DNA of 64,000 bases from Dasypus novemcinctus (Eukaryota; Chordata; Mammalia; Cingulata; Dasypodidae), in contig NC_080698.1 of the NCBI RefSeq assembly GCF_030445035.2, positions 7,302,038 to 7,366,037 of the forward strand. Reading direction: 5' to 3'. Positions 12,545 to 25,265 of the stretch are shown here, piece after piece. Under the pieces are notes generated by a model, which saw nothing but the letters and a program-made list of their open reading frames with translations, made no database searches and was not told the DNA's origin. Made by a program: the position numbers and the translations under genes. Position 1 is the stretch's first letter; each line of letters begins with the position of its first letter.

Positions 12545-13190
12545 TGGCTGTCCTGGTTTCAGTCTTCTGTAGACGCCAGAAAATTATGTTCTTAGGCTAA
12601 CCCATGCCTGTGCATGTAAACCTATTATTTTTGTGGGATCTTTTGGTTAGATTCAGGTAAGGGAATTTTTGATTAGATCACTTTTGATTCGATCAGTTAA
12701 GAGCCTTTGATTAGATTGTGCCCTGATCCTTTTACTGGAGTCTTATATAATCAGAAACACAGAGAAAGAGAGCTGCCATTTTTACCCTGCCACGTGAGAG
12801 AGGGCTCCGGGGTCACTGACAGCCACAGAACGACAGAGAAACCCCGAGAGGCAGAGAGAGACTGGAGGCTGGATTCAGCAGCACAGCCCAAAGCTGACGA
12901 GATGAGGCCCGGGGAAAAGCAAACCACAAGCCCGACGGCCCACAGCTGAGCTCTGGGACAGCGAGCCTGGAGGAGAAACAGAGTCCAGCCGCCGTTTTGC
13001 CTTGCCACTGGCAGGAGCCCGGGTCTGCCAGCAGCGGGCTTCTGGTGGGACACCATCTCTGATGGTGCCTTGATTTGGACCTTTGCGTAGCCTTGGAACT
13101 GCAGGATTTACCCTAATGAATTCCCATTCTAAAAGCCAACCCATTTCTGGTATTTTTGCATCGGTATTGCAGCCTGTAGCAAAGAAAAAC
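12545..13190 (+). mobile_element. MaLR-like LTR (solo LTR)
   Basis: The body resembles the ERVL-MaLR LTR pattern. It includes TTGATTAGATTGTGCC and GGAGTCTTATATAATCAGA, a CACGTGAGAGAG segment, then GATGGTGCCTTGATTTGGACC and AAGCCAACCCATTTCTGGTA, ending near 13190. No internal region was seen next to it. Confidence 0.5.
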
Positions 13191-13989
13191 AAGTGGCTCA
13201 CTTCTACTTTGTTTACCCACTCCCCTACCGATGGCGCTCGGGTCTTTTTTTTTTTTTCAGGTTAGGGCTATTATGAATAAAATGAACAGCCACCTTTCCC
13301 ACCCCCCCACCCCCCGCACTTGAGGGCCACACGCTGAGCTTGTAACGGTGACTCAGCATGCTGACACCGTAAAACCGGCAGTTCCTGAGTGAAAGTGTGC
13401 AGGGAAGTTTTTCTGAAACTCGGTTCAATGGAAATGAACTCACCAGGGGGTGTTTTTCAAAACGCGAGGCTTTGCAAGCGCGTTTGTGGGTAGCGCACTC
13501 CGTTGTCTTCCAAGGCCAGGCAGGTACCACGGCTTGAGGCCCATGAAGGCATCACGTCCAGCTGTCGGGGTCGCTGCAGGGCACCCCAGCTATGCTGGTG
13601 CTCCTGCATTTCCCTGGGAGGTGCCCGTTTGTAGCTCCTGGGCCTTCCCTGAACTGTGCACAGCCCCCCCGGGGCCCCCTCCTCCAGGAAGCTACCGCGT
13701 GGGCTCAGGTAGACTTCAAAACGCCTGCACCTGGGGCCGCTGGGAGGCTTCTGGGCCTTCCTCAGCTTGAATTTTCGTTTATTAAATTTTCTGCAGGGAT
13801 CAGGAGTCCCAGACTTTTTTGACCCCTCATGCTATCAGAAAAAAATTGTTTTAGCACATTCGCCAAACATCCATTATACATATATGTACTACTTACTAAA
13901 AGGAGTAATTTTCACAGTATAAAAATACACAGAGCCAAAAAAAAAAAAGCGACCAGGACACGTGAAGGACCGCGACAGGTCAGGGACAT

Positions 13990-14340
13990 TCGTGATTTCA
14001 GAGCAAAGCCCGCCATGGCACGGAGCCGCCGGCCGTGTGCAGCACGCACTCTGGGAGGGGGCACGACTGGGGCTCCCTGCACCCCGCCCCTCCCCCCGTG
14101 GGAAAGGACCCCTCCTCCCGGCGGCCACGAGGCTCCTCCCGCGCCTCTCTCGGAGTCCACGACACTTTATCCCACTGACTTGTCTCCGTGTCTCCCCCAC
14201 CCCACCCCACTCAGGGGCTCGAAAGCATCGTCAGCGACTGGGTGCCAGAGGCCGTGGCCCAGAGCTGCTCGGAGACACGAGGAAGGAGGGAAGGAGGGAG
14301 GGAAGGCAGGAGGAAGAGGGGAGGGAGGGGGAGCCCGGGG
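13990..14340. repeat. CpG-rich block ending in a purine tract
   Basis: CpG-rich sequence runs to about 14275 and is followed by a GGA/GGGA purine tract at 14275-14340. No exon is recognised. Confidence 0.4.
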
Positions 14341-14930
14341 CTAATCTCCTTTTCATGAACAGCAACCCCTTTTCACAGCAATTAACACTTCTTGAGTTCG
14401 CCTCCTCCCTCACCACCCAGAGGAGATTAAAAAGGAGATTGCGCCCTTCCGTAGTCTGGCAGCCTTCCGAGGGGGAGCGGGCTCTTCCCACACCCACCAG
14501 CCCGGGAGCAGGGCGACCCCCAGAGGTCTCCGTGCGTCCCTGCAGACTTAGTCCCCCCCCACCCCCGCCCCTCCCCGCACCCTCACCCCTTCCCTGCACC
14601 CCGTCTTCACAGACGGTTCAGCCCTGGGGGGGGGGGAGGAGAAATGACAGGAGAACAGCAAGTTCCCTGTTTTCCTGAGCCAGGGGCACCTCTAAACTAT
14701 GCAGCACCTGGGTGTAAATTAATTCTTCAGATTAGCTGTCATTCAGTGCAGGGAGATCCCCACGGCACATTCCAACAGGAGAAAGCAAAAGAAAAGTGAG
14801 AAATTATATAATCCCAAATCATTCAGAATTTTTTAATGGGAAAAAAAAAGACAGATGATGAACTAGATAAATCAGCAAATCAGTCTGAAAAAATCCTTGT
14901 TGGCTTCTAGCTTCAAAAAAGGCAACACAT

Positions 14931-15355
14931 TTTATTTATTTATTTATTTAAAGATTTATTTATTTATTTCTCTCCCTCCCCCACCTCAGTTGTCTGTTCT
15001 GTGTGTCTATTTGCTGTGTCTTGCTTCTTTGTCCACTTCTGTTGTTATCAGTAGCACTGGGAATGTGTGTATCTTTTTGTTGTGTCATCTTGCTGTGTCA
15101 GCTCTCCATGTGTGCGGTGCCATTCCTGGGCAGGCTGCACTTTCTTTGGCGCTGGGTGGCTCTCTGTATGGGGCGCACTCCTTGCGCGTGGGGCTCCCCT
15201 ACGCGGGGGACACCCCTGCATGGCAGGGCACTCCTTGCACGCATCAGCACTGCGCATGGGCCAGCTCCGCACGGGTCAAGGAGGCCCGGGGTTTGAACCG
15301 CGGACCTCCCATGTGGTAGACGGACGCCCTCACCACTGGGCCAAGTCCACTTCCC
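14931..15355 (-). mobile_element. Long DAS-type SINE
   Basis: A full-length antisense copy: T-rich start (element tail), a body with GTGTGCGGTGCC and GGGGCTCCCCTACGC, and a tRNA-like head with box-B text GTTTGAACC near 15290. The ends are flanked by an imperfect duplication (AACACATTTTA / AACATGTTTTA). Confidence 0.85.
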
Positions 15356-15816
15356 AACATGTTTTAGATTTACCAGACCAAGCCCCTCACGTCCAAGGCC
15401 AGAGGCCACAAGCTCTCCTTCCCGGGAGGTGGGGAGGGGTCGCCCGGCTGCTGGACTTTGCTCCACGCCTGCTGAGGCAGCACCTGGCCCCGGGCTCTGC
15501 TACTCAAAGACCAAAAAATTCTGCGGGCTGGGGAAGGAGGAGGGGGGCCGCAGAGGGAATCAACGAGCGTGGCTTTGACACGCCGGGAGCCGTTAAGAGC
15601 CATTAAGAGCGAGAACAGCAGGTGGCGGGGGCCCTGGACCACCGCTCGGTCCTCCAGGGAACGCAGGGAGGCTGGGCCTTTTCTCAGGTGGAGGCCCTCT
15701 GAGCAGCACCTTAGAGCTGGTTCTGAATTCAGCTGTCCCTGCCCTTGTCTGTCAGGAAAGGGGCAGAGCCTGGGGCGGCAGCAAGCCACGCCCAGCACGC
15801 AGTTTTGGAAAGATTT

Positions 15817-15847
<31 letters not shown>

Positions 15848-17635
15848 TGCCCCCAAGTGACCCCGTCCCACCGTCCTCCACCTGGAAACCGCTGGGGGTG
15901 CAGAGCTGGGGAAGCGGATGTGGCACCGCAGCCCGTGGCATCAGGCCCTGGGGCGTGAGCTGTCCTCACTGCCATTTAGGAACGGCCAGAGGAGACCCAG
16001 GGCCAGAAGCCCAGAGCGAGAGGGACGGAGCACACAGTGGCGCACGCAGCCGGGCAGCTGCGGGATAGCCGGCGCCCGCAGGCCGCTTCTGCCTCTTGAG
16101 CAACGGGCCCAGAGCGCCCGCCCCGGCACTTCTTAGGTCGCCTCCCCAGGGAAGGAGTGGTGGGAAGGAAGCCCCTCTCAAGAGCCGCGGGAGGGCTGCC
16201 CCGCCCCACCCCAGCCAAGGCCCTGGGCTCACCCCAAGCCCAGCTTGGGGACAGGCTGGTGGCGCTACCGCCGCGCGCCCCCGACGGCTCACCAGCAAAC
16301 CGAGGCGGGCTCCCGTCTCTGCAGCTAGGCCTGGCAGGGAGGCGACACTCGACCCACGTTCTGAAAACATCGTCCCAGAAGTCGCTTCCGGCCCTTCCAC
16401 AGCTGCTACGCTCTGCACCCCTAACCGAGCCGCGATGAGCACGGAGCGGCCCTGGCAGCGGTTTCAGAAAATGTGACAAGTCGCTGCTCATTGTCATTTC
16501 ATTTCTTTTCTCTTCCCTCCCCTTTTGGAATGCATTCTTCCGCAGTTGTTCGTGCACAACACTCTCTGGTTCACCACGCGCACGCCAAGGGCAAGGCTGC
16601 TTCCGGACTCGAGTCCCAGCCCACGGCGAAGCAGACGCCCGCCCCTGCGTGGCCGCGGTAGGTCTCTCCCTCGTCGCCCTGACTTTGTGAACCTGAACCA
16701 GGTGTCCTCGCACACCTCAGGCTTTCTTTTCTCACTATTTCCATCGACTTCTTAGGCTGTTTGCTTTTCCATCTGCTCTGCTTTTACCAAGCTCTGCCAG
16801 GATCCTCTTCAAAGCCCCCACCCCCCCTCATTCATAGCACACCTTGTTCAGAGTGAGCAGAGATGGGGTTCCCACCCTCAAAATGCTGCGCCACCCACCG
16901 CCTCCCACTTCAACCACTTTCCGACCGCCCTCCGGTTTATTTGGCGCGATGCCGACTCCTTTCAAACGTGTTGTGGCAACCGAGTTTCAAGGTTTCCTTC
17001 TCCTTCCGTGGTCTGCGCTTCTCCCAGTCAGGTTTCCGCCTCCCTGGCTCTTTGCCTCCTTTCAGTAAAACGGGCAGGGAGCAAAAGCCAGGATGGTTGT
17101 TGACCACCTCGACTGGAACTCGGTGCCTCCCTTAGCCCTGCCGCAGACGCCGCCGCACTGGGGCCCGAGGAGGGGCAGCAGACACAGGACAAGCGTGACT
17201 CTCAGGCTTACGTGGTTCACCCATCGCAGGAGCCCCCAGCAGCGCCCCAGGCCCGAGCCCGTCCGGCCCTGCGGGGCTGTCCACACACCAAACAGCGGCC
17301 CGGGAGTGGGCTCCAAGCCGAGGCCCCCCGCCTCCATCTCACTATAGGGTGCTTGGAGGGTTGGGCCGCCGGACTCTGAATCCAGGCATCCGAGCGCACC
17401 TGAGAGCAGGTGTGCAGGCTTTCCACACCGCCTCCCCGCCCCGAGCACCCCTGACACGGTCTCGCCGGCACCTGCAGCCGGGCGGAGGCTCCAGGAGTGA
17501 CTGCCCAGCTCCCTCCGGCTGCCTGCTCAGTTTCCAGCTGGGCATCATCTTCGTGTGTGAGTGCTTCCGTGGGACTGAAAAATGTTGATACAAACGAACA
17601 GATTGTCCTCAAAAGCCTTTCTTTTTTAAAATTTT
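15356..17635. other. Gene-free, partly CpG-rich stretch
   Basis: Contains an (AC)n run and CpG-rich sequence at 15900-16460. Long open frames on both strands are an effect of GC content. No spliced gene structure was recognised. Confidence 0.4.
15817..15842. repeat. (AC)n microsatellite
   Basis: A run of about 13 AC units. Confidence 0.95.
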
Positions 17636-17639
17636 AAAA

Positions 17640-18210
17640 GCAGACCCCCTTATAAATTCCTGGTGAGAATGTACGTTCCTAGAGCCTTCCTTAGGACAGC
17701 CCAGCAGGATTGCTCCTAGCTGAATGGGATACGTGTTGACCCTAACTGCACCAAAAGAATTACACCTGTGTGTAAAGGTGTCCACATAAGGGTGACGTAA
17801 CTCTTAAGGGCAAAATTCTTGAAACAAACTAATGAAAGGAATGGTTAAACAAGCCGTGGTATATCTCTACCATGTAAACTACGCTACTATTAAAAAGGAA
17901 AGCAAAATCTATGTACACAGACGTGGGAAGAATTTCAAGTTGAAGCATGTGTGTATAATATTTCATTTATATTTTAAAAGCCACATATCTCGTGTCTACA
18001 TGTATTTGCACGTATGCCTAGAAAAAGGACGAGAAGGAAACACACCAAACTTGGGACTGGTTGCACCTGGAAAGGGAGGTGCGCTGAGGTTGGGGTGAAT
18101 GGCATGGGGAAGGCGAACCCACATGCCTAATTCGATGGGCCTCTGTGTTTGAACTTTTTACGCCAAACAAAAGCATTCACCTATTATTAAACAAATAAAG
18201 CAACTCATTA
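17640..18210 (+). mobile_element. Old L1 3'-end fragment
   Basis: Follows the L1M 3' pattern: a 'GTGGTATATCTCTACCATGTAAACTACGCTACTATTAAAAAG'-type core in decayed form, then 'GACTGGTTGCACCTGGAAAGGGAGG'-like text. Boundaries are approximate. Confidence 0.55.
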
Positions 18211-18229
18211 CCCTCAAGTAAATTAGCAT

Positions 18230-18560
18230 AATAGTACATATTTTTCAAATTTATATTCCCATCCAAGGACCCTGAGTGTGACTGTTTCCTTAGATCCTCT
18301 CAATATTGAGTATTAGTCCCTTTTTAATCTTCAGCAAATATGTTAATCTAATATTTCATTAGTTTTTTTTGAAAATGAAACTGAACATCTTTTCGTGTTT
18401 ATTGGCCACCTGCATTTCTCCCTCTAAGGGAGAAATTTTGTATAAGGTTGTTGTCTTTTGCAAATTTACATTGACCTTTTGTCTGTCACGTATGTGGCTT
18501 ACAGACCTGCGTTTTTTCCTATTGGCACTTCTTTTGGCCTAAGTGTGGTGTAAGGGAACG
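18230..18560 (-). mobile_element. L1 fragment, antisense
   Basis: Resembles antisense L1 ORF2 3' sequence: 'ATTGAGTATTAGTCCCTTTTTAATC' in decayed form and CATCTTTTCGTGTTTATTGGCC. It lies opposite in orientation to the fragment just before it. Confidence 0.5.
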
Positions 18561-18684
18561 AATACTACCCATTGTTTAAGTTGGGGCCATTCGTTTAATC
18601 CCACTGGTTCTTACTTTTCTCCTAATATCTTCCAATAGCCACCATCTATTGTAGATTTCTTTGGTCAGGACCTTTGCTAGAAAA

Positions 18685-18860
18685 TTCTTACAGGCATCAT
18701 CCCATTTAATGCTTTCATTCACAGTATTAGGTAACTATTATAACCTCCATGTCATAGAAGAAACAGGTTCAGAGAGGGTAAGAAACCTGCCCGAGGCCAC
18801 ACAGCTTGTAGGTAGAGACAGATATGAACACTAACTACCCACTCCAGGCTCTCAAATCCC
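18685..18860 (+). mobile_element. MIR SINE fragment
   Basis: Clear MIR text: CATCATCCCATTTAATGC, a shortened AACTATTATAACC, CAGAGAGGGTAAGAAACCTG and GGCCACACAGCTTGTAGG. Confidence 0.75.
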
Positions 18861-19039
18861 ATGCCACATTGGACCACCTTTTCCCCAACTCCATCTCATC
18901 CCAGAAATGTAGATTTCAGATCAAATGAAACCGAACATCGATATTTTTTCTCTAACAGTTAGTGGAAAGAGGCAGAGCCAGACCTTTCTTTGGCTCTTTT
19001 GTTGGGGGTGGGGGGAGGAAGCAAGATGGGGGGAGATCT

Positions 19040-19480
19040 TCTTTTAAATTGTGGTTATATATATCACAAAATTTCCCATCTTAATAATTTTTAATTGTAC
19101 ACGCCAGTGGCATTGATTACTTCAGTGTCGAGCTTCCATCATCATCATCCATTCCCAAAGCTTTTCCATCTCCCCAAACACAGTGTCTGTCCCTGTTGAG
19201 CAGTGACTCCCCAGCGCCTCCCTCTGCCCCGGGGAAACCGCCCTCTCCTTCCCGTGTCTATGAATCCTCTCACCTGATAACTGCGTATCCGCGAGATGAG
19301 GCAGTAGTTAGTTGTTCTTTCGTGCCCGGCTCATTTCGCTCAGCACAGCATCTCAGGGTTCCCCCCCGTGTTGTCACGTGTTGCCCCTTCTCATGGCTGA
19401 GTCACATCCCACTGCATGCGTCGACCCCCTTTGTGTATCCGTTCACCTGCTGAGGGACACGCGGGCTGCTCCCCCCTCGC
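19040..19480 (-). mobile_element. Probable L1 fragment, antisense
   Basis: Pattern of an old antisense L1 3' end: AATTGTACACGCCAGTGGCA early, then TCATTTCGCTCAGCACA and CTCATGGCTGAGTCACATCC later. Confidence 0.45.
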
Positions 19481-19499
19481 CTGTGGTCAGAGCTGGGTC

Positions 19500-20665
19500 T
19501 TAACTGGGCCTCGGGCTCTGCCAGTCCCCAGGCTGGCCCTGGAGACACCTTCATCACAGGAAACACCGGCCAGGGCCTTGCTTAACCAGCAGGAGTGGGA
19601 TCAGGCGCGGGCATGAGCCTGCAGCAGGAGGGATCTGGAGGGGACGACGGGGGCGCGGGGGGTGCAGACGGGGGGGGGCGTCCAGGGCCGGCGTCACCCA
19701 TCTGGTCACTCGCGGGCGCTCAGCCGCAGAGGGCAGCCTGCCCTGCAGCCCCCAAAGTGGAGAAGCAGCCCCCACACTGCTGCCTCAGTGCCCCCGCTCC
19801 GTGGAGCTGCCCTGGGCGCTGGCCGCTCTGGGGCAGCCCCGCCCCGCCCTAGCTGAGTCCCCGGAGCCCGGGGACGTGCCCGCCTGACAACTGGCCTCGG
19901 CAGCCTGGTTCACAGCGGGTCTGGAAAGACGCCAGAAACTCCCCGCCCGCAGGCCCTTCCCCACGGGCGTTGCCAGAGAATCTTACCCCGTCCTCATTTT
20001 TCTTAGAGGGTGACAGGGAGACTCCGGTGAAAATGCCCCTGTAATCCAGGGGGCTCACTGATCAGAATCTGCCTCGACAGCCCGGTGGGAGCGGCCTGCC
20101 GGGGGGTACCGGGCGCAGAGCAGATTCGTGAGGTGGTGGGCGAAGGGCCAGGCTGAGGAAGCCGCGGGCCAGGCCCTGCCAGGGTTCCAACCTCACCTTT
20201 TGGGGTGCACAGTTCTAAAGGAGGCGCCTGAAGAAAAATGGCCAAGGGGACGGGCTGCAGGATCCCCTCAGATCTGTAGATCCGTGCGTCCCGAGCCGCC
20301 TGGACCCCCGGGCTCACCCAGAGCCTCCCAGAGCAGCAGGTGTGGGTCAGAGCCTGCGGGGGATGCTTCTTGGAGAAGCTTCACATCCGGGGGCCGGACC
20401 AGCCAGGGTCCAGGCCACTTGGAGAGTGGGGTCGGGGGTCAGCAACTGTGGCCTGCCCAGGCCTGCCGGCTCCAGGGCCGCTCCCCCGAGCTCCCCCTTC
20501 CCTGCTGTCTTCCTGGCATGGGGAGCATGGCTCTGGGAGCACCCATGCTTGTCTCCTGGCTTTTGTTACCGGGTTGCACTGCTCATCACTTTTCTGTACC
20601 CTTGTTGACAGCTCATCACATTAGATAACAGCATTGAAAGCACTTTGTAAACTAAAAGGTGTCCT
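19500..20665. other. Gene-free, GC-rich stretch
   Basis: Nothing was recognised beyond short GC-driven open frames. Confidence 0.4.
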
Positions 20666-20680
20666 ACAAAATCAGCATTA

Positions 20681-21108
20681 TTATTATTTTTTTAAAGATT
20701 TATTTTTTTTTATTTTTTTCTCTCCCCTTCCTGCCCACCCCCCAGTTGTCTGCTCTCTGTGTCCATTTGCTGTGTGTTCTTCTATGTCCGCTTGTATTCT
20801 TGTCAGCGGCACCGGGAATCTGTGTCTCTTTTTGTTGCGTCATCTTGCTGTGTCAGCTCTCCGTGTGTGCAGTGCCCCTCCTGGACAGGCTGCACATTTT
20901 TGCGCTGAGCAGCTCTCCTTACGGGGCGCACTCCTTGCATGTGGGGCTTCCCTACACGGGGGACACCCCTGCGTGGCATGGCACTCCTTGCACACATGAG
21001 CACTGCACATGGGCCAGCTGCACACGGGTCAGGAGGCCCTGGGTTTGAACCCTGGACCTCCCAAGAGGTAGGTGGATGCTCTATCCATTGAGCCAAACCC
21101 GCTTCCCC
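20681..21108 (-). mobile_element. Long DAS-type SINE
   Basis: Antisense copy of the long DAS SINE with box-B text GTTTGAACC. It is flanked by an almost perfect duplication AAAATCAG(C/T)ATTA at 20668-20680 and 21109-21121. Confidence 0.88.
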
Positions 21109-21121
21109 AAAATCAGTATTA

Positions 21122-24015
21122 AGCTTTAGCTTTGCAGGACCACAGAGGCCACTCAGACCCTTGACTTCTCTGTTAGGTCAAGAGATGGCTGGAAGTACAC
21201 TTGAGCCACCTCCACTCCCATTTGTTGTGTCCTCACCTGCTGCCTGCCTGGTGGTCTCCCCTGGCACCTGGTGAAGGAGCGCAGGTTTGCCCGGGTGGGA
21301 GCCACCCAGAGTTAGAGCAGGCTGCTGATAGGACTCCAGGCTCCCCTGAGATTTGGCCAGCGGCCAGAGCCTGCTTTACCTACAGCGACCATAATCTACA
21401 AATAAGAGAGAGAGAGGGGGGGGGGGGTCTCCCAGCAGGAGGGGAGTGAAGGGTTACGAGGTGGAAGTACTGGAAGTCAGGGCTGTCCTTGAAACTTGGG
21501 GTGGGACGATGGCCGTACCTGAGCAGTCGTGGCCATGTGCACCTCTAACTGTCATGCTTGGTGGTTGGGTCCCTTCGAGGCTGCACATTCCTGTTCTCCA
21601 ATCATCGGCCACATCGCAACGGAGGGAAAGGCCAGCTGGCCCAGCTCGTGAAGCAGAGCTGCCAGGAGCCACGTGGAGACGGATTTCAGACCCTGCTCCT
21701 GGGACCCCAAAGTGCCGTCACCCTCGTTTTCCACTGGTCAAACCCCAACAACGCCAGTCGTTTGGCTCATTTATTTGGTCATCTGCTTGTCGGTCTGTTT
21801 GTTTAATCTACTGCATTTGCTACGAGTTGTTCGCTATTTTAAGTAACTGTCCCTCACCTTCTTCCAACTAAAATGACATGTTGACGTTTTCAGAGTCGTG
21901 TGGCTCAAACTCAATAACGTAAACCATGGTTTATCTGTACGTGTGCAACTTCTGTTGAATGCGCCTAAGAAACGGGCCAAGTCCAGCTGGAGATAAACAT
22001 ACCAGCTTCAAGAGCGCTCACGGGCTTCGGGGGCCGACACGCGGCCTGGATCCCAGCTCCGGTGTTGCCAGCTGCAGGATCTCAGGCGCTCTCGGTGCCC
22101 GTTTTCAAGTCTGCAAACCTCCTGGGAGGACCATCGGGGCAGACTGACAACACAGCACCCAGCGCTTCATGACGGACACACATCAACGTGTTCAGCTCCC
22201 CCCTGCTTTCTCCTTCCCTTAGGAAATTAGCCCCGTGCTGACATTTCCGCTTTCCCTCTTTTTATTATGTTTACGCTCCTGCCTAGGAAGGAACGAGCCA
22301 CTCATGTCGTGGGTAACGCGCCGCAAGGTCCCTCGGGAGTGGAGTTCACCCCGTGGGGCCCCGGAGGAAGGTCGTCATCAGAAGAGGAAGGCTTGGGGCT
22401 GCCGGCCTGGGAGGGTCTTTCCTGGTGCCAGCTGCCTGTCCAGAGACAGAGGGTGACGGCTGGAAAGCCCCTGTGGCCATGTAGACCCTCCAGGTGTCAC
22501 GAAGCCAGCCTCAGGCAGAGGTGGGGTCCGCTGAAGGAGCCTTGCCTCCCTGATTCTTGCTTTATTCACCTTGAACTTGCCTACAGAAGGTCCAAGCACC
22601 TGTCGAGGGGCAGCGCTTGTGTCTCAGTGGTGCTGAAAGCACCTTCCCCTAACAGGGGCTCCCATCCCAAGGGCACGACCAAAGCACAGAGATGGTCCTT
22701 TCCTGGGGGCCCTGCCAAGTCCACAGACTGGCCTTCAGTCCTCCTTCCAGCCCTCTTCTGACCCGTGACTCAGGTTTCATAACTTCTTCTGCTTCCACTC
22801 AGCCCCCAGACTCCACAGAGCAGCCCCACTCGCCTCTGAACGGGGCGCCTTCCAAATCGACGAATGTGCTGGGTGGATGCGGTTGTCACTTACCTGGAGC
22901 TGAACCAGGACCCCTGGTTTGCAGGTGGGGTTCACTGGCTGGGTTTTCCTGCCCCCTTTGGTTGTGGGTTTTTAAATAAGAGGAAGCAAAAAATCTCAGG
23001 AATCAAGAAAATCATATTTTCGTGCAATATTTTGAACATCAAAATTAATGCAAAAACCCATGATGAACAAAACATCAAAATTTGAAAGGCAGAATCCTGC
23101 CCTGCCCTTGCACCGCTCACCTCACTTGCCACCCCTCAGTGAGGTTGATCGTCTTTAAACCTGCGTGTTCTCTTCCACACGATAGTTCTCTTTTCCTGCT
23201 ATTTATTTCAGTCCCACCCCACCGCCACCGTAGCTAATAACTCGGCTGTCAGAGCCAAGAGCGGCTGCTGCACTGAAGGCAAGCGACTCAGGTCCCAGCT
23301 GGCGCTTGGAACTTCCTAGTATCTTCCTTCACCATTTTGGGACAACCCAGCGTCAAAAACTAAAGCAGCATAAATCTCCCATTTCTAAGAAAGGAGAAAG
23401 AAGAAGGCCTCTGTGGGGCAAAAGTCACAGAAGCATCAACTCTCCCATTAGCAGGGTATCGTCTGAGTCAGGAGCTAAGTAGGAGCAAAGCAGCCTCACT
23501 GTCCAAACACGGCCTGGTGGGTATCTGACGAGCATCTCCTCGGCCGCAGCCCCTGCTTCCCTCCTCGCACCGCTCTTGGCAGCTGCCCAGTTGGCCGGGC
23601 AGAGTCCAGGCAGGGGCTCGCCAGACCCTCGACTCGAAAATGCCGCGTGTTCACCACGTGGGCCGCCTCGGGAGTCCCTGCTGGAAACCAGCCGAGCACA
23701 CCAGGCTCCGCGGGGCTCCTGTAACTCGAGTCAGAAGCCCGGATGCAGCGTCTGAGTGGGCCTGGGAGCAGGGACACCCCACCCAGCGAACACCCAGGGC
23801 CCAGAGGCTTCCCCAACAAAAGGAACCGAGGATTCGTGGAGGAAATGGCTGCTGGCAGGGCTGGGCAGGGCAAGGGCAAGCAAGGTCAGGATGTGCTCCT
23901 AGAATGATCGAGCGAGGTCAAAAGACAGCAGCCTTGAAGGGGCCTCTGGTGGCCAAATGTGGGACGATCCGATCATCAAATTAAAAGTACACGGTGGATT
24001 ATAATCCTTCGAGTG
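21122..24015. other. Gene-free stretch
   Basis: Includes a G-rich run near 21416-21427 but no recognisable exon, RNA gene or clear repeat family. Confidence 0.4.
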
Positions 24016-24019
24016 AAAC

Positions 24020-25229
24020 AGGAGTCCATGAGTCCATACTGATAATAAGTAGGGATTTAGATAGACTTATGGATAGATGAGAAAACTCTACTACAGAATG
24101 GCAAGTGATAAATGTAGAAGGAAAGATAGAATTAGAAAATCACGCTTGCAACCAATGTAATAAAAGTCGTTCCAGTTATCCTGAATGACATTACAACAAC
24201 AGATACAGGACCTTACATATCTTGCCATAACCTACAAAATTGTGCAGGAGAGGGTGTAAACTACAATGTAAACTATAATCCATGCTTCATGGAATTGCTA
24301 CAAAATGTTTTCATCAATTGTAACAAATGACCACACTAATGAAGGATGTTGTTTATATGGGAAAGTGTGGGAGGTGTAGAGAGTGGGACATATGGGAATC
24401 CCCTATATTTTATGTAACATTTATGTAAGCTAAGCATCTTTTTAAAAAAATTTTAAAAAAACGTATTTTTTAAAAAAGTTGTTGTAGGCAAGAAGCAGCA
24501 GCACCTGCTAAAACTGGAATCTGGAAATTTGATGAGCAACAGGATATTCCCATAGTCTCAAGTATCTCCCTGTAAAATATGCATTAATTATAAATGGAAA
24601 AGTGGTAACTTTACAGTGGAGGAAACTGGCAAATCCCAACTTAACAAAGTGACCGAAGTTGACTCACCAATATTAGACCAAACGGACATCCCGAGCCTCC
24701 TGACTTGAGGAGAAAACAACATCACATTAGTGGTATTCAGGCCAAAAATCCATAATCTGATTCTAATCATGAAGAAACATTAAACAAAACCAAATTGGGA
24801 GACATCCCACAAAATACTGGACCTTCAAAAATGGCAGTGTTGGGAAGTGGACTTGGCCCAGTGGTTAGGGCGTCCGTCTACCACATGGGAGGTCCGCGAT
24901 TCAAACCCTGGGCCTCCCTGACCCATGTGGAGCTGGCCCATGCGCAGTGCTGATGCGCGCAAGGAGTGCCATGCCACGCAGGGGCGTCCCCCGCGTAGGG
25001 GAGCCCCACGCGCAAGGAGTGTGCCCTGTAAGGAGAGCCGCCCAGCGTGAAAAAAACGCAGTCTGCCCAGGAATGGCGCCGCACACACGGAGAGCTGACA
25101 CAAGATGATGCAACAAAAAGAAACACAGATTTCCATGCTGCTGACAACAACAGAAGTGGACAAAGAAGACACAGCAAATAGACACAGAGAACAGACAACT
25201 GGGGTGGGGTTGGGGGGAAGGGAGAGAAA

Positions 25230-25265
<36 letters not shown>

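Noticed and set aside
14931-15355. Similar open frames of 60-145 codons recurring in several places (also 20681, 24841, 26816, 34913, 58831)
   Set aside because: They are translations of the long DAS SINE. The similarity comes from the repeat, not from a protein family.
15966-16713. 245-codon open frame on the minus strand
   Set aside because: Low-complexity Arg/Gly/Pro composition in CpG-rich DNA, no splice context, no known similarity.
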